Origin: Chara braunii
Taxonomy: Eukaryota; Streptophyta; Charophyceae; Charales; Characeae
Assembly: GCA_003427395.1 (NCBI GenBank)
Contig: BFEA01000152.1
Location: 778,950 to 842,949, forward strand
Direction of reading: 5' to 3'
Length of the DNA stretch: 64,000 nt
A model generated the notes under the pieces. That model had not been told where the DNA came from, made no database searches, and saw only the letters and a list, made by a program, of their open reading frames with translations. A program made the position numbers and the translations under genes. Below are positions 12,965 to 23,126 of this stretch, piece by piece. How positions within the stretch are numbered: position 1 is the first letter of the stretch; each line of letters starts with the position of its first letter.

Positions 12965-13340
12965 TATCACTGATAATGTCCTTCCCCGCTAGTAGCGAGA
13001 GGCTTGATTGGCAATTGGATGATTCTCTGAAATTGACTCGCGGTGAATGTGCTCTCCTGCCAAGAGCGGGCCGCTCGATTGGCAGATGAACGATTCACTC
13101 AAAATGATTCGCTGCGAATGTATTCTCCCGCCAACAGCGGGTTGCCAGATTTGCAGATGGATGATTCACCCCAAATGATTCGTTGCGGATGCATTCTCCC
13201 GCCAACAGCGGGATACACGATTGACAGATGGGTGACTCCCTCAAGGTGATTCGCTGCGAATGTATCCTCCCGCCAACGGCGGGTTGCCAGATTTGCAGAT
13301 GGTTTCTTCACTCGAAATGATTCGCTGGAAATATACTCTC
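12965..13340. repeat. ~71-bp minisatellite within the LTR (left)
   Basis: About five units built on gattcgctgcgaatgtattc, then ctcccgccaacagcgggt, then tgccagatttgcagatggatg. Each unit carries a self-complementary cccgccaacagcggg core. The same array is at about 32045-32415 in the right LTR. Direct-repeat units with a short loop superficially resemble a CRISPR array but there are no distinct spacers. It may be a U3 regulatory array. Confidence 0.75.
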
Positions 13341-14770
13341 CCGCTCACTGCGCGTCGAAGTCTTCACGAACCGAGCGCTGCCAAAGCAGAATGCACCGTC
13401 CGCTTGCCAGAGCTTTGCTCTCCTCCCTCTCCCCTGCGCACGCGTGAGAGTATAAGCGGACTGTGCACGCCTGGCTCGTCCCAGATACACCCCGATGTGT
13501 TCGCCTCGGTTTTTGTGATGCCCTTGTTCCAATCAAGCTTGCAAATCGACGTTGAGCATGCTGTGCGCGGTGCTCCGTTGCTTCGCCCCATGCCCTTTGA
13601 CCTTTCCTGCATCCCACCACGATGTGGGCCAGGTACACCTTGCAAACTGTCCCCGTTCTCTCCTCTGTTCCCCCCTATATTGATTTGACATTTACTTGTA
13701 CCGCCGAGACCGTTGGTACAAGACTCAACACAGGCTCAATGCGGGTGGTATGTGAGCACCATCCTCGAGTCAACAAATAGGTGTCGTGGCACCAAGGCCC
13801 TTAAGGCCCAGGCGCGCTGCAACCGGGCCAATCCTAAGTTAACCCATTCCGGACCAGGCAGCCTGTCGTCCCGGAAATTTCCACAGATTGTCCGCTGTTG
13901 TTCGACGTCAAGCGGCCAGGCATACCAAGGCCGCTAAATAATAGCATAGATTTTGTGTCCGCCAATGTAGCAGGAAACCGATAACGATTAAAGAAAACAA
14001 TTGTTGCCAACTCCCAACTCCAGTTCTCAACATAGGACCAGAGGTGTGACCGTACCAGTTGAATGTCGAGTGGTTACTTATGCTTAAACGACAATCTCCA
14101 CTGCAGTAGTCGATTCCGCTAGTGTCATGACTGTAAGTATCAATCGAACCTGAGAAACCTGCGNCGTGCCGTTGCCAAACCAACACCGAGCCTGAAGATG
14201 TCACAGCGGTGTGTACGACACCGAAACCGACCCAACCCGAACCTGATGGCACGTCAATGTCGGCCGAATGTTGGCCCAAAAACTCGTAGAACACCGTGCA
14301 GCGCNGCAACCTCGGTTTTCCGGACTAGACGGCCATGGACATGCGGCCATATAGTACCAATTCAAGGTCGAGCATCGTGCCGTACTAAACTCGAACCTGA
14401 ATACTTTGAACCATACCTGCGTCGAGCCTGAAAACCAGTATCAGGCCGGTGTACCAAATAGAGGCCGAACTCGCACGGCCATGCCGTGATAGCACCAATC
14501 CTGTTCCAAGCCCGAAAATAAATACCAGCTCACAGTGCCGCGTCGGTGCCGAACCAAACCNGACTTGAAACAACCGANCCTGTAAACGACGNCGATGCGT
14601 CTCTCTCTGTGGCCGAAGATGTGTACCTCAGTGATGTTGGACCAATACTGAACACGAGACATAGCAATGCCGTGCCCATATCGAACCTGAAACATGTCGA
14701 CGTCGACCCCATACAGCCCTGCCGTGAAAATTCCGGACCTGTCCCAAACCTCACGCCTGAACTGGAACAA

Positions 14771-14835
14771 CACCTTAGGACACCGTAACAGGGCCCCCTT
14801 CCTCGCGCCCTTAGGACACCGTAACAGGGCCTCGT
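14771..14835. repeat. Short tandem duplication at an LTR deletion joint
   Basis: The word ccttaggacaccgtaacagg occurs twice here, 37-38 bp apart. The first copy stands exactly where the right LTR instead has about 600 bp of AT-rich sequence (33841-34437). Either a deletion with local duplication or an imperfect gap closure. Confidence 0.65.
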
Positions 14836-15129
14836 CAAGGCTTATCCTCAATTAACCATCCCGCAGCCAGTCGTTTCAGGGACAGGCCTAGAGCGGCGGA
14901 AATGAGTCAAACAATAAGGTAGTCGTGAGGGCGTCGAAGCGGTAGTCCCTCTCGCCAATTTCTAGAGTTAGTCCTAATAGTCGACACATCCAAAATTAGG
15001 GGTGACCTGACTACCCCTAATTTCTCCCAGCGGGTCGGACAAGACTCGCGGCCGATCCCTTTCAAACAACTTTTCTACGGGCCAATCTCGCGGTATTAGG
15101 GTGACCGACTAGCCTTCGGTCGCCCCACA

Positions 15130-15180
15130 AACAAGCCCGGACCTCCTCTCGACGCCCCTGTGAAGCCCGCTCCGCCAGGA
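15130..15180 (-). other. Segment between integrase stop and 3' LTR
   Basis: About 50 bp separate the stop codon from the LTR edge. On the minus strand it contains a weak purine run (cgagaggagg, 15147-15156) where a polypurine tract would be expected. The run is short and not directly next to the LTR, so I do not call it firmly. Confidence 0.3.
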
Positions 15181-16866
15181 TTAGACGAAACGTACCAGAT
15201 CTAAGTGGACCACTCGTGCTCGACGCAAGTGCCTCCTCTTCTCTGTCTGGCGTTTGGGTTTCTCGGGAACTCTGGGGCTGAGCGGGTGCTTCTTCCCCCT
15301 CTTATGTCGCAGCCGTTTGGATCTCGTTGTAGGAATATTCTTCCGCTTTTTCTTTTGTTGGGGAGCCCGTGTGACAGTTGCGTCACCCTTCCTAATGCGG
15401 ACTCTTCTCTTAGGCCTTTGTAGGACAAAAACCCATTTCCTCTTCTTACCCAGCGTCAAACCCTTCACCTTCCTGGTTTCTACTCTCTTCCTCTTCCTCG
15501 AGCTCTCACCTTCCTCGAATCGTCTCGACAGTCCCTTATCTGCCACTTTAGCTTTCCCTTTTTCTCTAGGATCTGATAGCTTCAGTGCAGGAGTAGGAAC
15601 CTCCCTTGACCTAAATAGCTTCAGTCTAGCTCCAGCCACAGGATCCTTCCACTTCGATTCTTCTAGCTCGGCGATCATATATGCTTCCCAAGATAACGCA
15701 CCGACTACACGATAGGGACCCATCCATCTATTGGCCAGTTTTTCCGTCCATGTTCTCTCCAGAGCGGCGTCGTAGAGAAGAACCATGTCGCCGACTTTAA
15801 TCTTCTCCTTCGTGATTCTGACATCTTTATCCCATCTCACTTTGTTTTTCTCTCTTTCCACCGTCAGCCGATTAGCGGCAGTCATGAGATTATCTTCTAG
15901 TCCATAAGCTATCTGTTTGGTCCTAGCCGCTAGTAGTTCCTCTCGCGTCATGTTATCCGCCCAGTTAACCGTGGTCCAACTGTCAACATGAAACTCTATG
16001 GGCAGAGGACAGTGTCTTCCAAACCATAAAGTGTAAGGAGGGTAGCCTGTGCTAGCTCGGACAGTGACATTGTCCGCCCATATCGCATACCTGAAATACT
16101 TCGGCTAGTCGCTATCCTTCCCTCTACACCACTTGGATAAGGACGCAATCAATGACTGGTGCCCTCGCTCTACAGGTGCATTGGACTGAGGGTGATAGGC
16201 AGTAGCAATAGATACTCTAGCTCCTGCTCTCTTGAATACGCTCTGTACCTCGTCTGCTAGGAACTTTGCTCCTCTATCCATCACAATCTTACAAACACAT
16301 CCGTATCTAGACAGATACTCCAGGACGAAGTTCTTAACTTCTCTCGCGGTCTTTGTTCTAATGGGCTTGCCATCGAGAAATCCAGTGAAATCATCCCTGA
16401 TGTTCACTACATAGTTCATGCTCCCTACACCCTTCGGCATCTTCACCAGATCAATATGCACTTTCTCTCCAGGTCTAGTGGGGTATGAAGGATGAAGCGG
16501 TTCCTTATATCTAATAAGGGATCTCTTCTTGCAGTCCTCACAAGTTTCGCAATGCTTTTCAACGTCCTTGTACTGTCCTTCCCACCAATATAACCGGCGA
16601 ACTTTCTCATTCGTTCCTTTTACTCCTCTATGTCCTTCGACTACACCGTCATGTAACTCGGTCACTATGGACTATTTCTCCTCCGGATCACAGATCACCC
16701 GGAGAGGCATCCCTGCTCCCACAGGTCGTCGGAACAAATACCCAGCCCTAAGGCAATACTGCGCAGCCTGTCTCTGGATGTCCGAATCAGTGTTTTCCTC
16801 TCCTAACAGATGCAACCCTATCGTGCGGTACTTACCTTCATAGAGATTGACGAGGAAGCGATCCAT
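15181..16866 (-). pseudogene. Ty3/gypsy integrase
   Basis: Integrase inserts the reverse-transcribed element into the host chromosome. The frame is continuous with RT but has in-frame stops TGA (16867-16869), TAG (16672-16674) and TAG (16105-16107). The HHCC zinc-binding domain is visible (HDGVVEGHRG then CETCEDCKKR). The catalytic core shows Asp in VHIDLVKMP, Asp in MDRGAKF and Glu in YHPQSNAPVERGHQ, so the D,D-35-E set is intact. The C-terminal part has the GPY/F module (KLANRWMGPYRVVGAL) and a long Lys/Arg-rich tail. No chromodomain is evident. The genuine terminator is TAA at 15181-15183. The catalytic residues survive but the stops prevent a full product. Confidence 0.9.
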
Positions 16867-18534
16867 TCATCTAGGCTCAGTCATAGTCAGTGCAGCAACT
16901 GTTATCACCTGCTCCGCCTCAATCAGAATCCGTGAGAGTCCGTCAGCCACGGCGTTCTTTGCCCCCGAGATCCTTTCCACAGTATAGTCATAAAGTCGAA
17001 TCTTGATCAGCCATCGCGCGATCGTAGAATCCGTCAAACTGAAATCCTTTTGTAGGATTGACACCACCGCTGTAGGGTCTACCCTCAGAACGAACCCTCT
17101 TCCATATACGTAATGCCTAAAGGTGTCTAAGCACCGTAGAACAGTCAACACTTCCTTCTTAAACTGATTGTAGTTGCGTTCAGCAGTGTTGAGTGTTCGG
17201 CTCTCGAACCTCAATGGTCTTTCTTTCCCTTGAGCATCCTTCTGAGATAGCAATCCCCCAACCGAACATGGTCCAACATCCGTAGACACTATGAACGGTC
17301 TGTCCGTCTCGTCCTCAAAGAATGGCACACCTAGAATTCGGCCGCCTTCTTTAAATTTTTCCTTGAGGGATTGAATTGCAAGCTCTTGAGAAGAATCCCG
17401 GTAGAACTTCTCGGTCTTCCTAAGAAGGGTCCGCAGAGGCTCTCCCTTCTCCGCATATCCATGTATGAAGATCCGCCAATAACCAACAACCCTTAAAAAC
17501 TGGCGAACTTCAGTTGCACTGTGCAAAGGAGTCGGCCAATTTAACAACTTCTCCAGCTTCCCAGGGTCGGGGCGTCGGTCTTTCGCGTCACATATAAACC
17601 CTAGAATTTTAATCGTCGATACGGCCCATCGGCTCTTTGTCCCGCTAACCGTCAGGTTAGCTTCATCTAGCTGCTCCAGGACAGCGTAAATATCCGTCAG
17701 GTGTTGCTCAACAAATCTCCTGACACCAGGAGCAACTTCCGTTTCGTCTTTCACCACTGGTCCTTTTATCGGAAAGTCGTCCAGAAAAACTTCTTCTTTA
17801 TCAGGGATAAAGTATTTCAGAACCGCAACCATGGCCCTCTGAAAGACCGCTACCCCATTGGTCCATCCCATCGGAACGACCTTCATCTGCACTAATCCGA
17901 GCGGCGTGTGCATGGCTGTGAGATGCCTATCTCTCGGATCTAGTGGTATCTCGTCATATCCCGGAAATAAATCGCAGACAGAATAAATGGATCTGCTTGC
18001 CGCTCCTTCTCCTAATAGATCAGCGTGCGGCACAACACCTACATCCCGAATCGTCACAGCATTGACCTTCTAAAGGTCTTGAATCCACCGAATCTTTCCA
18101 TTAGGCTTCCTTAAGAAGAACCATCTTTTTGTGTACGCGCTATCACATGACTCAGCTACGTGCGATGCCATCTTCTCTTTGAGAAAGGAGATCACCTCTT
18201 CCTTCTCTTTCTGAGCAAACTTCCACCCTGCGCCATTCCATGGTGTATGCGGAATCGTGTAGATCCTTGTAGGCTTAGCATACCTGGGATCAATCCTTCC
18301 TCTTTCCGCATCACTGAAAGCTATAGCTTTGTCGCAAGACTTAAGGACTTCTAACACTCGCTCTTTCTCTGGCTCAGTCAGATTTCCGTCTCCTATGTCC
18401 ATCTCCGCTATCCTCTTTTCCGACAGCCGCTGAGGTCCCTTTCTCTTATTTTCTTTAGTCTCTTTAGCGATTTCTTCTTCAGATACTCCATCCAAAGCGG
18501 ATCGCTCTGGTGCTACGGCCGCCGGCTTAACCTT
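16867..18534 (-). pseudogene. Ty3/gypsy reverse transcriptase and RNase H
   Basis: Copies element RNA into DNA from the tRNA-Asp primer. RT finger motif WFFLRKPNGKIRWIQDL is followed by an in-frame TAG at 18070-18072. The palm region follows (VCDLFPGYDEIPL, TPLGLVQMKVVPMGWTNGVA). The active site reads VFLDDFPIKG, so the double Asp is kept in a FLDD rather than the commoner YVDD setting. The connection (LTVSGTKSRWAVSTIKILGF) and RNase H-like domain (VSTDVGPCSVGGLL, LNTAERNYNQFKKEVLTVL) are present. The frame opens upstream of 18495 and differs from that of protease, so a frameshift near 18535 separates them. It could be programmed or decay; with so many other lesions decay is likelier. Confidence 0.92.
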
Positions 18535-18539
18535 CTGAG

Positions 18540-19550
18540 CTACTGTCTTGTGCCTAAATCCTCGACTTCCACTATATGACCCTCTTCTTCTGTAAGCAGA
18601 GGTCCATACTTCTTTTCGCGAAAGCTCAGGGAGCGACTTGCAAGGGGAACCGGTATGCGGCCCCCTGCAGCGAGAACCGCTTTGTTCCTCGGATCACGAG
18701 GCTCTACCGTCTCCATCATAATCCGCCCACCGTCTGGACGCTTGATGGATAGTATCTGGCTTTCATCCGGTCGTTCTATAGTAACGGCATCGACGTGACT
18801 TAGACATGTCCGCCCCAATAATAACTCTACAATACAATCCCGAACCGCGAAGACAGGCATCATCACCCTTAGTCCTTCGACCTCGATTGTTGCTTTGTGA
18901 CAAACTCCGGTGACCTTCTGTTTCCTTCCATCAGCGGTCTCTATCTCAAATTGGTACGACCTATCCAGATCTAATCCCAATCGGACCGTCTGACCCTCGT
19001 CTATAATGACAGCCTCGTTGTCGTTATCGATTACGGCATGAAGGACCACCTCGTCGTTGAGGGTAGTCTGTACTGTCCCACTGCCTAGAATGTAAACCTT
19101 GTCAGGAGGCACTCCCTCTATCCCATATAAGAACACTGTTGCAGCACGATCTGCCTTAGCGACCATACTTGATACTGCAACAGTGGGTATCTCCTCCTGT
19201 TTTGTCGCCATCTGGACTTCGTCGTTTAGAGGAATACGTGTCTTATGCGTAATCATCTGCAATTCATCTCGCGCTGGTCTCGAGGCTGCCAAGTATTCAA
19301 GTATAGTGCACTGCATCGGCTGCCTGAGCGCACGTCTAAGAGGCTCAACCGTATCTATGTCATCCAGGGTACTCTTCATCGTGAACTTTCTGGCCCCACG
19401 TTTGCATGGGGAAAGTATAACCTCTTCTCCTTCAATCCACTGCCCGTCCTTTTCCGCCATCACATAGTCAGTTTCAGCCTTCTTAGAGGAGGACGCCCTG
19501 GCGGACTTAGTCATAGGACTCTCCTCATCAGAAGACAGACTCAGTCTCAC
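18540..19550 (-). pseudogene. Retropepsin-like aspartic protease region
   Basis: Would process the Gag-Pol polyprotein. It continues the gag frame after an in-frame TAG (19554-19556). The fold is recognisable from VVLHAVIDNDNEAVIIDEG at the active-site position, a middle beta region (FEIETADGRKQKVTG) and the closing VELLLGRTCLSHVDAVTI, which matches the family's hydrophobic-hydrophobic-G motif. The catalytic triad D-S/T-G is replaced by D-N-D. The codons GAT AAC GAC are one G-to-A change each away from an Asp-Ser-Gly reading, so the enzyme looks dead by transition mutation. The family call rests on position and overall pattern. Confidence 0.8.
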
Positions 19551-19553
19551 GCT

Positions 19554-19772
19554 CTAGGTCCTTGCGACTCCTTTGCCCTTGTTAGGTAGTACTCGCCTAG
19601 CCTCCACGTTCTCGTTCATTGAAGGAAACATCGATACATCTCCGAGGTTATCCGCCCACTTGACGTACTTGCGATCATCAAGTACAACAAGTCCCTCATC
19701 TATTGCCCGTTTGAGGTCAGGGCAGTCTCTCGTGAGGTGATCGTCTCCCCTGCAATAGATACAGGAATTCAT
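19554..19772 (-). pseudogene. Gag nucleocapsid zinc knuckle
   Basis: A perfect CCHC knuckle, CIYCRGDDHLTRDC (C-X2-C-X4-H-X4-C), starts two residues after the methionine. It would bind element RNA. It is in frame with the Arg-rich domain upstream (separated by TGA at 19785-19787) and with protease downstream (separated by TAG at 19554-19556). Both stops interrupt what was one Gag-protease frame. Confidence 0.9.
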
Positions 19773-19784
19773 AGGTGTAGGGGG

Positions 19785-20489
19785 TCATTTCTCCGCAGAC
19801 TTAATCGTCCGTCGTCTTACATCCTGGTTGGATGGCCCAGGAAATCTAGGGTAGTTTGGGGACTTGGGATATCCTGGCGACGCAGGATATCCTCCTCGCT
19901 CATACTGTCCCCGTGACTCTTCTCTGCGATCGCCACCTCTCTCTGTCCGCTCGTAACCGCTTCGATATCCATCTCGGCGGTCCCTATCCAATTCCCACCG
20001 ACGGCAGGAGTCCTCTCTATTCCTCGAGTTAAAGTTACCCGGGCTCCGGTACCCATCGGCATTCCCACCGTATCTGGGACTGCGCGAGTACTGGTCCCTG
20101 GGACTGCGAGGATACTGGTCGGATCTGTCACGTCGACTATAAGAATCTCCTCTTCGATACCCATCACGCCGGCGGTCTCTGTCTATATCATCATCCCTGC
20201 GCCTCCGCTCTTCATCCTCTCTACGCCTCCGATCATCCTCATCTCTGCGCCTTCGATCCTTCTCTTCCCTACGTCTATGATCTTCTTCATCTCTACGCCG
20301 CCGCTTATCTTCATCTCTTTCCCTCGCACGGTAATCAGCCAGTGTGCGAGGGTTACGGTCTTCGACACTCCTCCATGGGTCGGTGTTCCGACGATCCCAC
20401 CGCAGAGAGTAGGGGGATCCAGGCTTGTCCCGGTACGTAGTTCCGACCTTCGTTTTGAAATTTGTCATTTGCCTGGCCATTTCCTTCAT
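19785..20489 (-). pseudogene. Gag Arg/Asp-rich linker domain
   Basis: A low-complexity basic/acidic domain of about 235 residues dominated by RRRDE-type repeats and then RSP, YPRSP and GYR repeats, typical of an RNA-binding Gag linker ahead of the zinc knuckle. It is in the same frame as the knuckle. The capsid-like part upstream is in another frame, so a frameshift lies near 20490. Confidence 0.8.
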
Positions 20490-21248
20490 ATTTTTCTTGC
20501 ATCTCCTCTATTACCGCATCCTTATCCTTTGTCCGTTGGGATCCATCTTTATCCATCAGATAACGTCACTCAGCCCAAGGTTTGTCGTTGAAATCTGGGC
20601 ACCTATCGGTCCCGTATTCCTGATAGAGGGAATAGTCCCGGCGCTGCATGCCCCTCCAGAGTAAGTCCTTGTAGTCATCCGCCTCAGCCTTCATGGCCAA
20701 CTTAAGTAACGCAGTAAATTCTAACTTATCGTGAGGCATCTCTGTCAGCACTGCCTTTTGCTTTCCTCTGGGTAACTGGCTAAGGAAGATCGTGCAACTA
20801 TCAACCTCTGACAACTTCCCTCTTGCCATAAGGGCATCAGATACCTTCTGGAACCGCTTCCCGAAAGTGCGAACACTCTCGCCCTCCCCTTGGGTCAGCT
20901 GCTCCAAGTCTCGGATATAATACTTAATATCTTCTGGTTTGTAGAGCTCGTACAGATTGGTTTTATAAGTAGCCCATCGCCTATCTTTGGGTCGAGCCTC
21001 TTTAATCTCCTGACTCAAGCTTGGGTCCACATTAAACAGGAAGTTGTCTATAATCTCTTCCTCTGTCCACCGACTTCGGTAGGCATGCAACTCCCACTTT
21101 TCGATATATTCGGTAATACCACACCCTTTTGAACGGGAGGTCTCGTATCCAATTCCGAGGGTTGATGCGAGATGATGAACCTATCTCTCGTCTCGTATGG
21201 CAGGGGTTGAGATTCCCCCGTCTCAGGGTCAAATACCCGTCTGGACAT
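20490..21248 (-). pseudogene. Gag capsid-like domain
   Basis: Helical retrotransposon Gag core that would form the virus-like particle. Recognisable parts are ITEYIEKWELHAYRSRWTEE, FLFNVDPSLSQEIKEA, LYELYKPEDIKYYIRDLEQL, a QLTQGEGESVRTFGKRFQKV stretch and FLSQLPRGKQKAVLTEMP. These match the usual retrotrans_gag pattern of a W/Y helix followed by an F-QLPRG loop. An in-frame TGA at 20566-20568 and a frameshift near 21125 break it. The N-terminal continuation (RVFDPETGESQPLPYETRD) ends where the (CT)n/adapter insertion begins at 21253. Confidence 0.85.
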
Positions 21249-21251
21249 CGC

Positions 21252-21253
<2 letters not shown>

Positions 21254-21331
<78 letters not shown>

Positions 21332-21470
21332 TCTCGNTCTATACGTGTTATCAGCGTGCGGGAGGGCGGATTGCTCATCTTTTGGCGGTTGGCGGGGAAG
21401 AGAGAGACGGGCGACAATGCGGTGGTTTGGAGCTGTCTCTTATACACATCTAGATGTGTATAAGAGACAG
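21254..21470. other. Assembly artefact: (CT)n, copied host segment and Nextera junction
   Basis: Three parts: a (CT)n run (21254-21329), a 95-bp segment (21338-21432) identical to 40036-40130 just before and over the start codon of the lectin-LRR gene, and a 38-bp pair of inverted 19-bp Nextera mosaic ends (21433-21470; ctgtctcttatacacatct followed by its reverse complement). That 38-mer is the circularisation junction of Nextera mate-pair libraries and is not biological here. The block splits gag. Frames reading SYTHLDVYKRQ are translated adapter. Confidence 0.97.
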
Positions 21471-21471
21471 C

Positions 21472-21768
21472 CTATATAGGCTCTATCTTCTCTACACTCG
21501 TACATAGACGGGCGTTGAATAAACGATTCACGCCGAAAACTCGGGGCTCAGTCTGTATCTCCGGTCGCTCTACAGACGCAGCCTTGTTGGGTCCAGTAAT
21601 GGCAAGAGGTGCCATCGCCTTGGGCTCGCCGTCGTTCGGCTGCTCTACGTACCTCAGAGGGGCGTTCTGTCGAAGACGCTCCTTGAGGTCTCGCAGAGCC
21701 CGATCCGGCGATGCTCGATACACCGCCTGTTCCTCGTCCGGATGCGGCCCCATTGTATCAGATTCCAT
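21472..21768 (-). pseudogene. Gag N-terminal part
   Basis: About 98 residues starting MESDTMGPHPDEEQAVYRA, acidic and helical, ending at the adapter artefact. Position and strand make it the N-terminus of Gag continued by the capsid-like region beyond the artefact. No family motif is visible within it. The methionine at 21768 is the first good start downstream of the 25-bp minisatellite. Confidence 0.6.
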
Positions 21769-21807
21769 ATACTTTCCCTTTTCTGATTTAGTGCGTTAGC
21801 ACCGACA

Positions 21808-21928
21808 GCCTGGACCTGTGAATGAATCCGCAGCCCGGACCTATGAAATAATCCGCAACCCGGACCTATGAATGAATCCGCAGCCCGGACCTATGAAAGA
21901 ATCCGCAACCCGGACCTATGAATGAATC
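21808..21928. repeat. 25-bp minisatellite between pre-gag region and gag
   Basis: Five units of about 24-25 bp based on cccggacctatgaatgaatc plus cgcaa or cgcag. It is located just 5' of the gag start on the coding (minus) strand, so it would lie in the spacer ahead of gag in the RNA. Nothing indicates function. Confidence 0.8.
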
Positions 21929-22505
21929 AATCACTCGTCTGCGACCGCTCTCAGGATCGCAACAAGTCTCCCAGCCTCGTCCCGTATCTCGTGCTAACCC
22001 TTGATACCCAAATTCCCTGAGTCAAAGTAAAGTTCTCCCTCCTGCTCTTCTATGCAACAAACACCTCTCTTAACCTCTATGATTCCGGACTTTGATATCC
22101 TCACTCTCCTACAAATCCCTGTCGCGATCCTCTTCATCTCTTCCGGTACACAAGAACGCACAACTCTCTCATAAGTCGACCAATGCCCTCCGCGCTAGGT
22201 GATTCAACCCTCGATGTGCGACGTGAGCTCGCGCGAGCGGGTAATCATCCCCTATGGCCATCAAACTTAAAGTATCGAAGCGCTAAGCCAACCACTGCCT
22301 CATTGCTCCTCCCTTGTATTACCTGTCGCGGTACAGGAGGTCTGGGCAACCCCTGAAAGAGCGTTATCCGGGTATCCCAGATTATCTTCTTACCTAACTC
22401 TTGGAGCCTATCCCGCTCATTCTCAACGACTTATTCCGCGCTCTCCCAGCACCGACCGTAAATCAAATCGATCTCTCGCTCTGCTGGAAGGTAAATTCTA
22501 ACATC

Positions 22506-22739
22506 CTACACCTCAACGGCTAGGAACCGAACAGTAATAATGTAAAGGCGTATCAGTTCCCAGCCGCTCTCCACTAACTCATATGTCACTACTTCGTACG
22601 GAATCACCTTTCTTCGCCCCAATGAACTCAACCGCTTGCAGACTCCCGCTAAATCCTCGTTCAAAGGTCTGTAGCCCGCAAGAAATCTCTCTTTCCTAGC
22701 ATCTAATTCTCGCTCAGAAACGACCTTTACTTCTCTCAT
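22506..22739 (-). pseudogene. Pre-gag coding fragment, unrecognised
   Basis: A 77-residue frame, rich in Glu, Arg, Leu and Val, ending IPYEVVTYELVESGWELIRL plus a short hydrophobic tail. The YEV-V-----LR pattern recurs in nearby fragments (WVVYEVIVCVKENVRLEII at about 23700; KISYEVMVWSAGYLRAEL at about 24160), indicating repeated modules. It is not a family I recognise. Frame 2 is shared with 22749-23108 and 23127-23642. Confidence 0.45.
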
Positions 22740-22748
22740 TCCTATAGC

Positions 22749-23108
22749 CTACTTTACACACTTCATGTCTATCAACGCTAAAGCTACCAGAATCCTTTCT
22801 GCGAATTCCTCCAAAAGCTCGTAGAACGTCTCAAAATCGTCTATATCTCCGAAGTTTCCAATCGCAGCTAAGGTCCAAAGAAACTCACTCTGGTACTGGT
22901 CGTGTGCTTTGTAAATTCTTAAAACAGCACTCTCTGTTATAACCCCAGCAAAGTCTCCAGACACTTCAGCCTCACTCTTCAGAAGTGTCTCTGCCTTCAC
23001 GGGAGTCTCGCACCACGCTCTGCTTAATGACACTCCCTCATAGGGGGACAGGTGCAAGGAATAACGGATCGATCTCGCACTCCCTTCCCCCACCCAGAGT
23101 CCAGTCAC
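22749..23108 (-). pseudogene. Pre-gag coding fragment, unrecognised
   Basis: A 119-residue frame in the same phase as its neighbours. Its second half (EFLWTLAAIGNFGDIDDFE then TFYELLEEFAERILVAL) has a beta strand, acidic turn and amphipathic helix, like TVSLWWRNFDDEELRDLIDI at about 24500 and similar copies at 25.3, 26.2 and 27.1 kb. This suggests one repeated domain. No known function. Confidence 0.45.
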
Positions 23109-23126
23109 CCGTGCCTTTTGAACGGC

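Larger units (their letters stand above)
11327..15129 (-). repeat. 3' LTR of the giant element (left copy)
   Basis: It aligns end to end with 30401-34777. The outer edge begins cgttgtgagg where the partner has tgttgtgagg, a T-to-C change of the canonical TG. The inner edge ends in aca at 15127-15129, where the two copies stop matching. It contains the ~71-bp minisatellite and a block (about 13480-14770) nearly identical to the other LTR including shared N positions. It lacks about 600 bp present in the right LTR. Short frames inside are conserved only because the LTRs are copies of each other. Confidence 0.85.

Noticed and set aside
12965-13340. CRISPR-like look of short palindromic direct repeats
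   Set aside because: The unit is one continuous ~71-bp minisatellite without unique spacers, in an LTR of a eukaryotic element.
13260-13688. Frame conserved at 13260-13688 and 32326-32763
   Set aside because: Conservation is explained by the two LTRs being copies of each other; the start lies in the minisatellite and no domain is visible.
21129-21479. Plus-strand frame through (CT)n ending in SYTHLDVYKRQ
   Set aside because: It translates a microsatellite, a misplaced 95-bp host fragment and the Nextera adapter.
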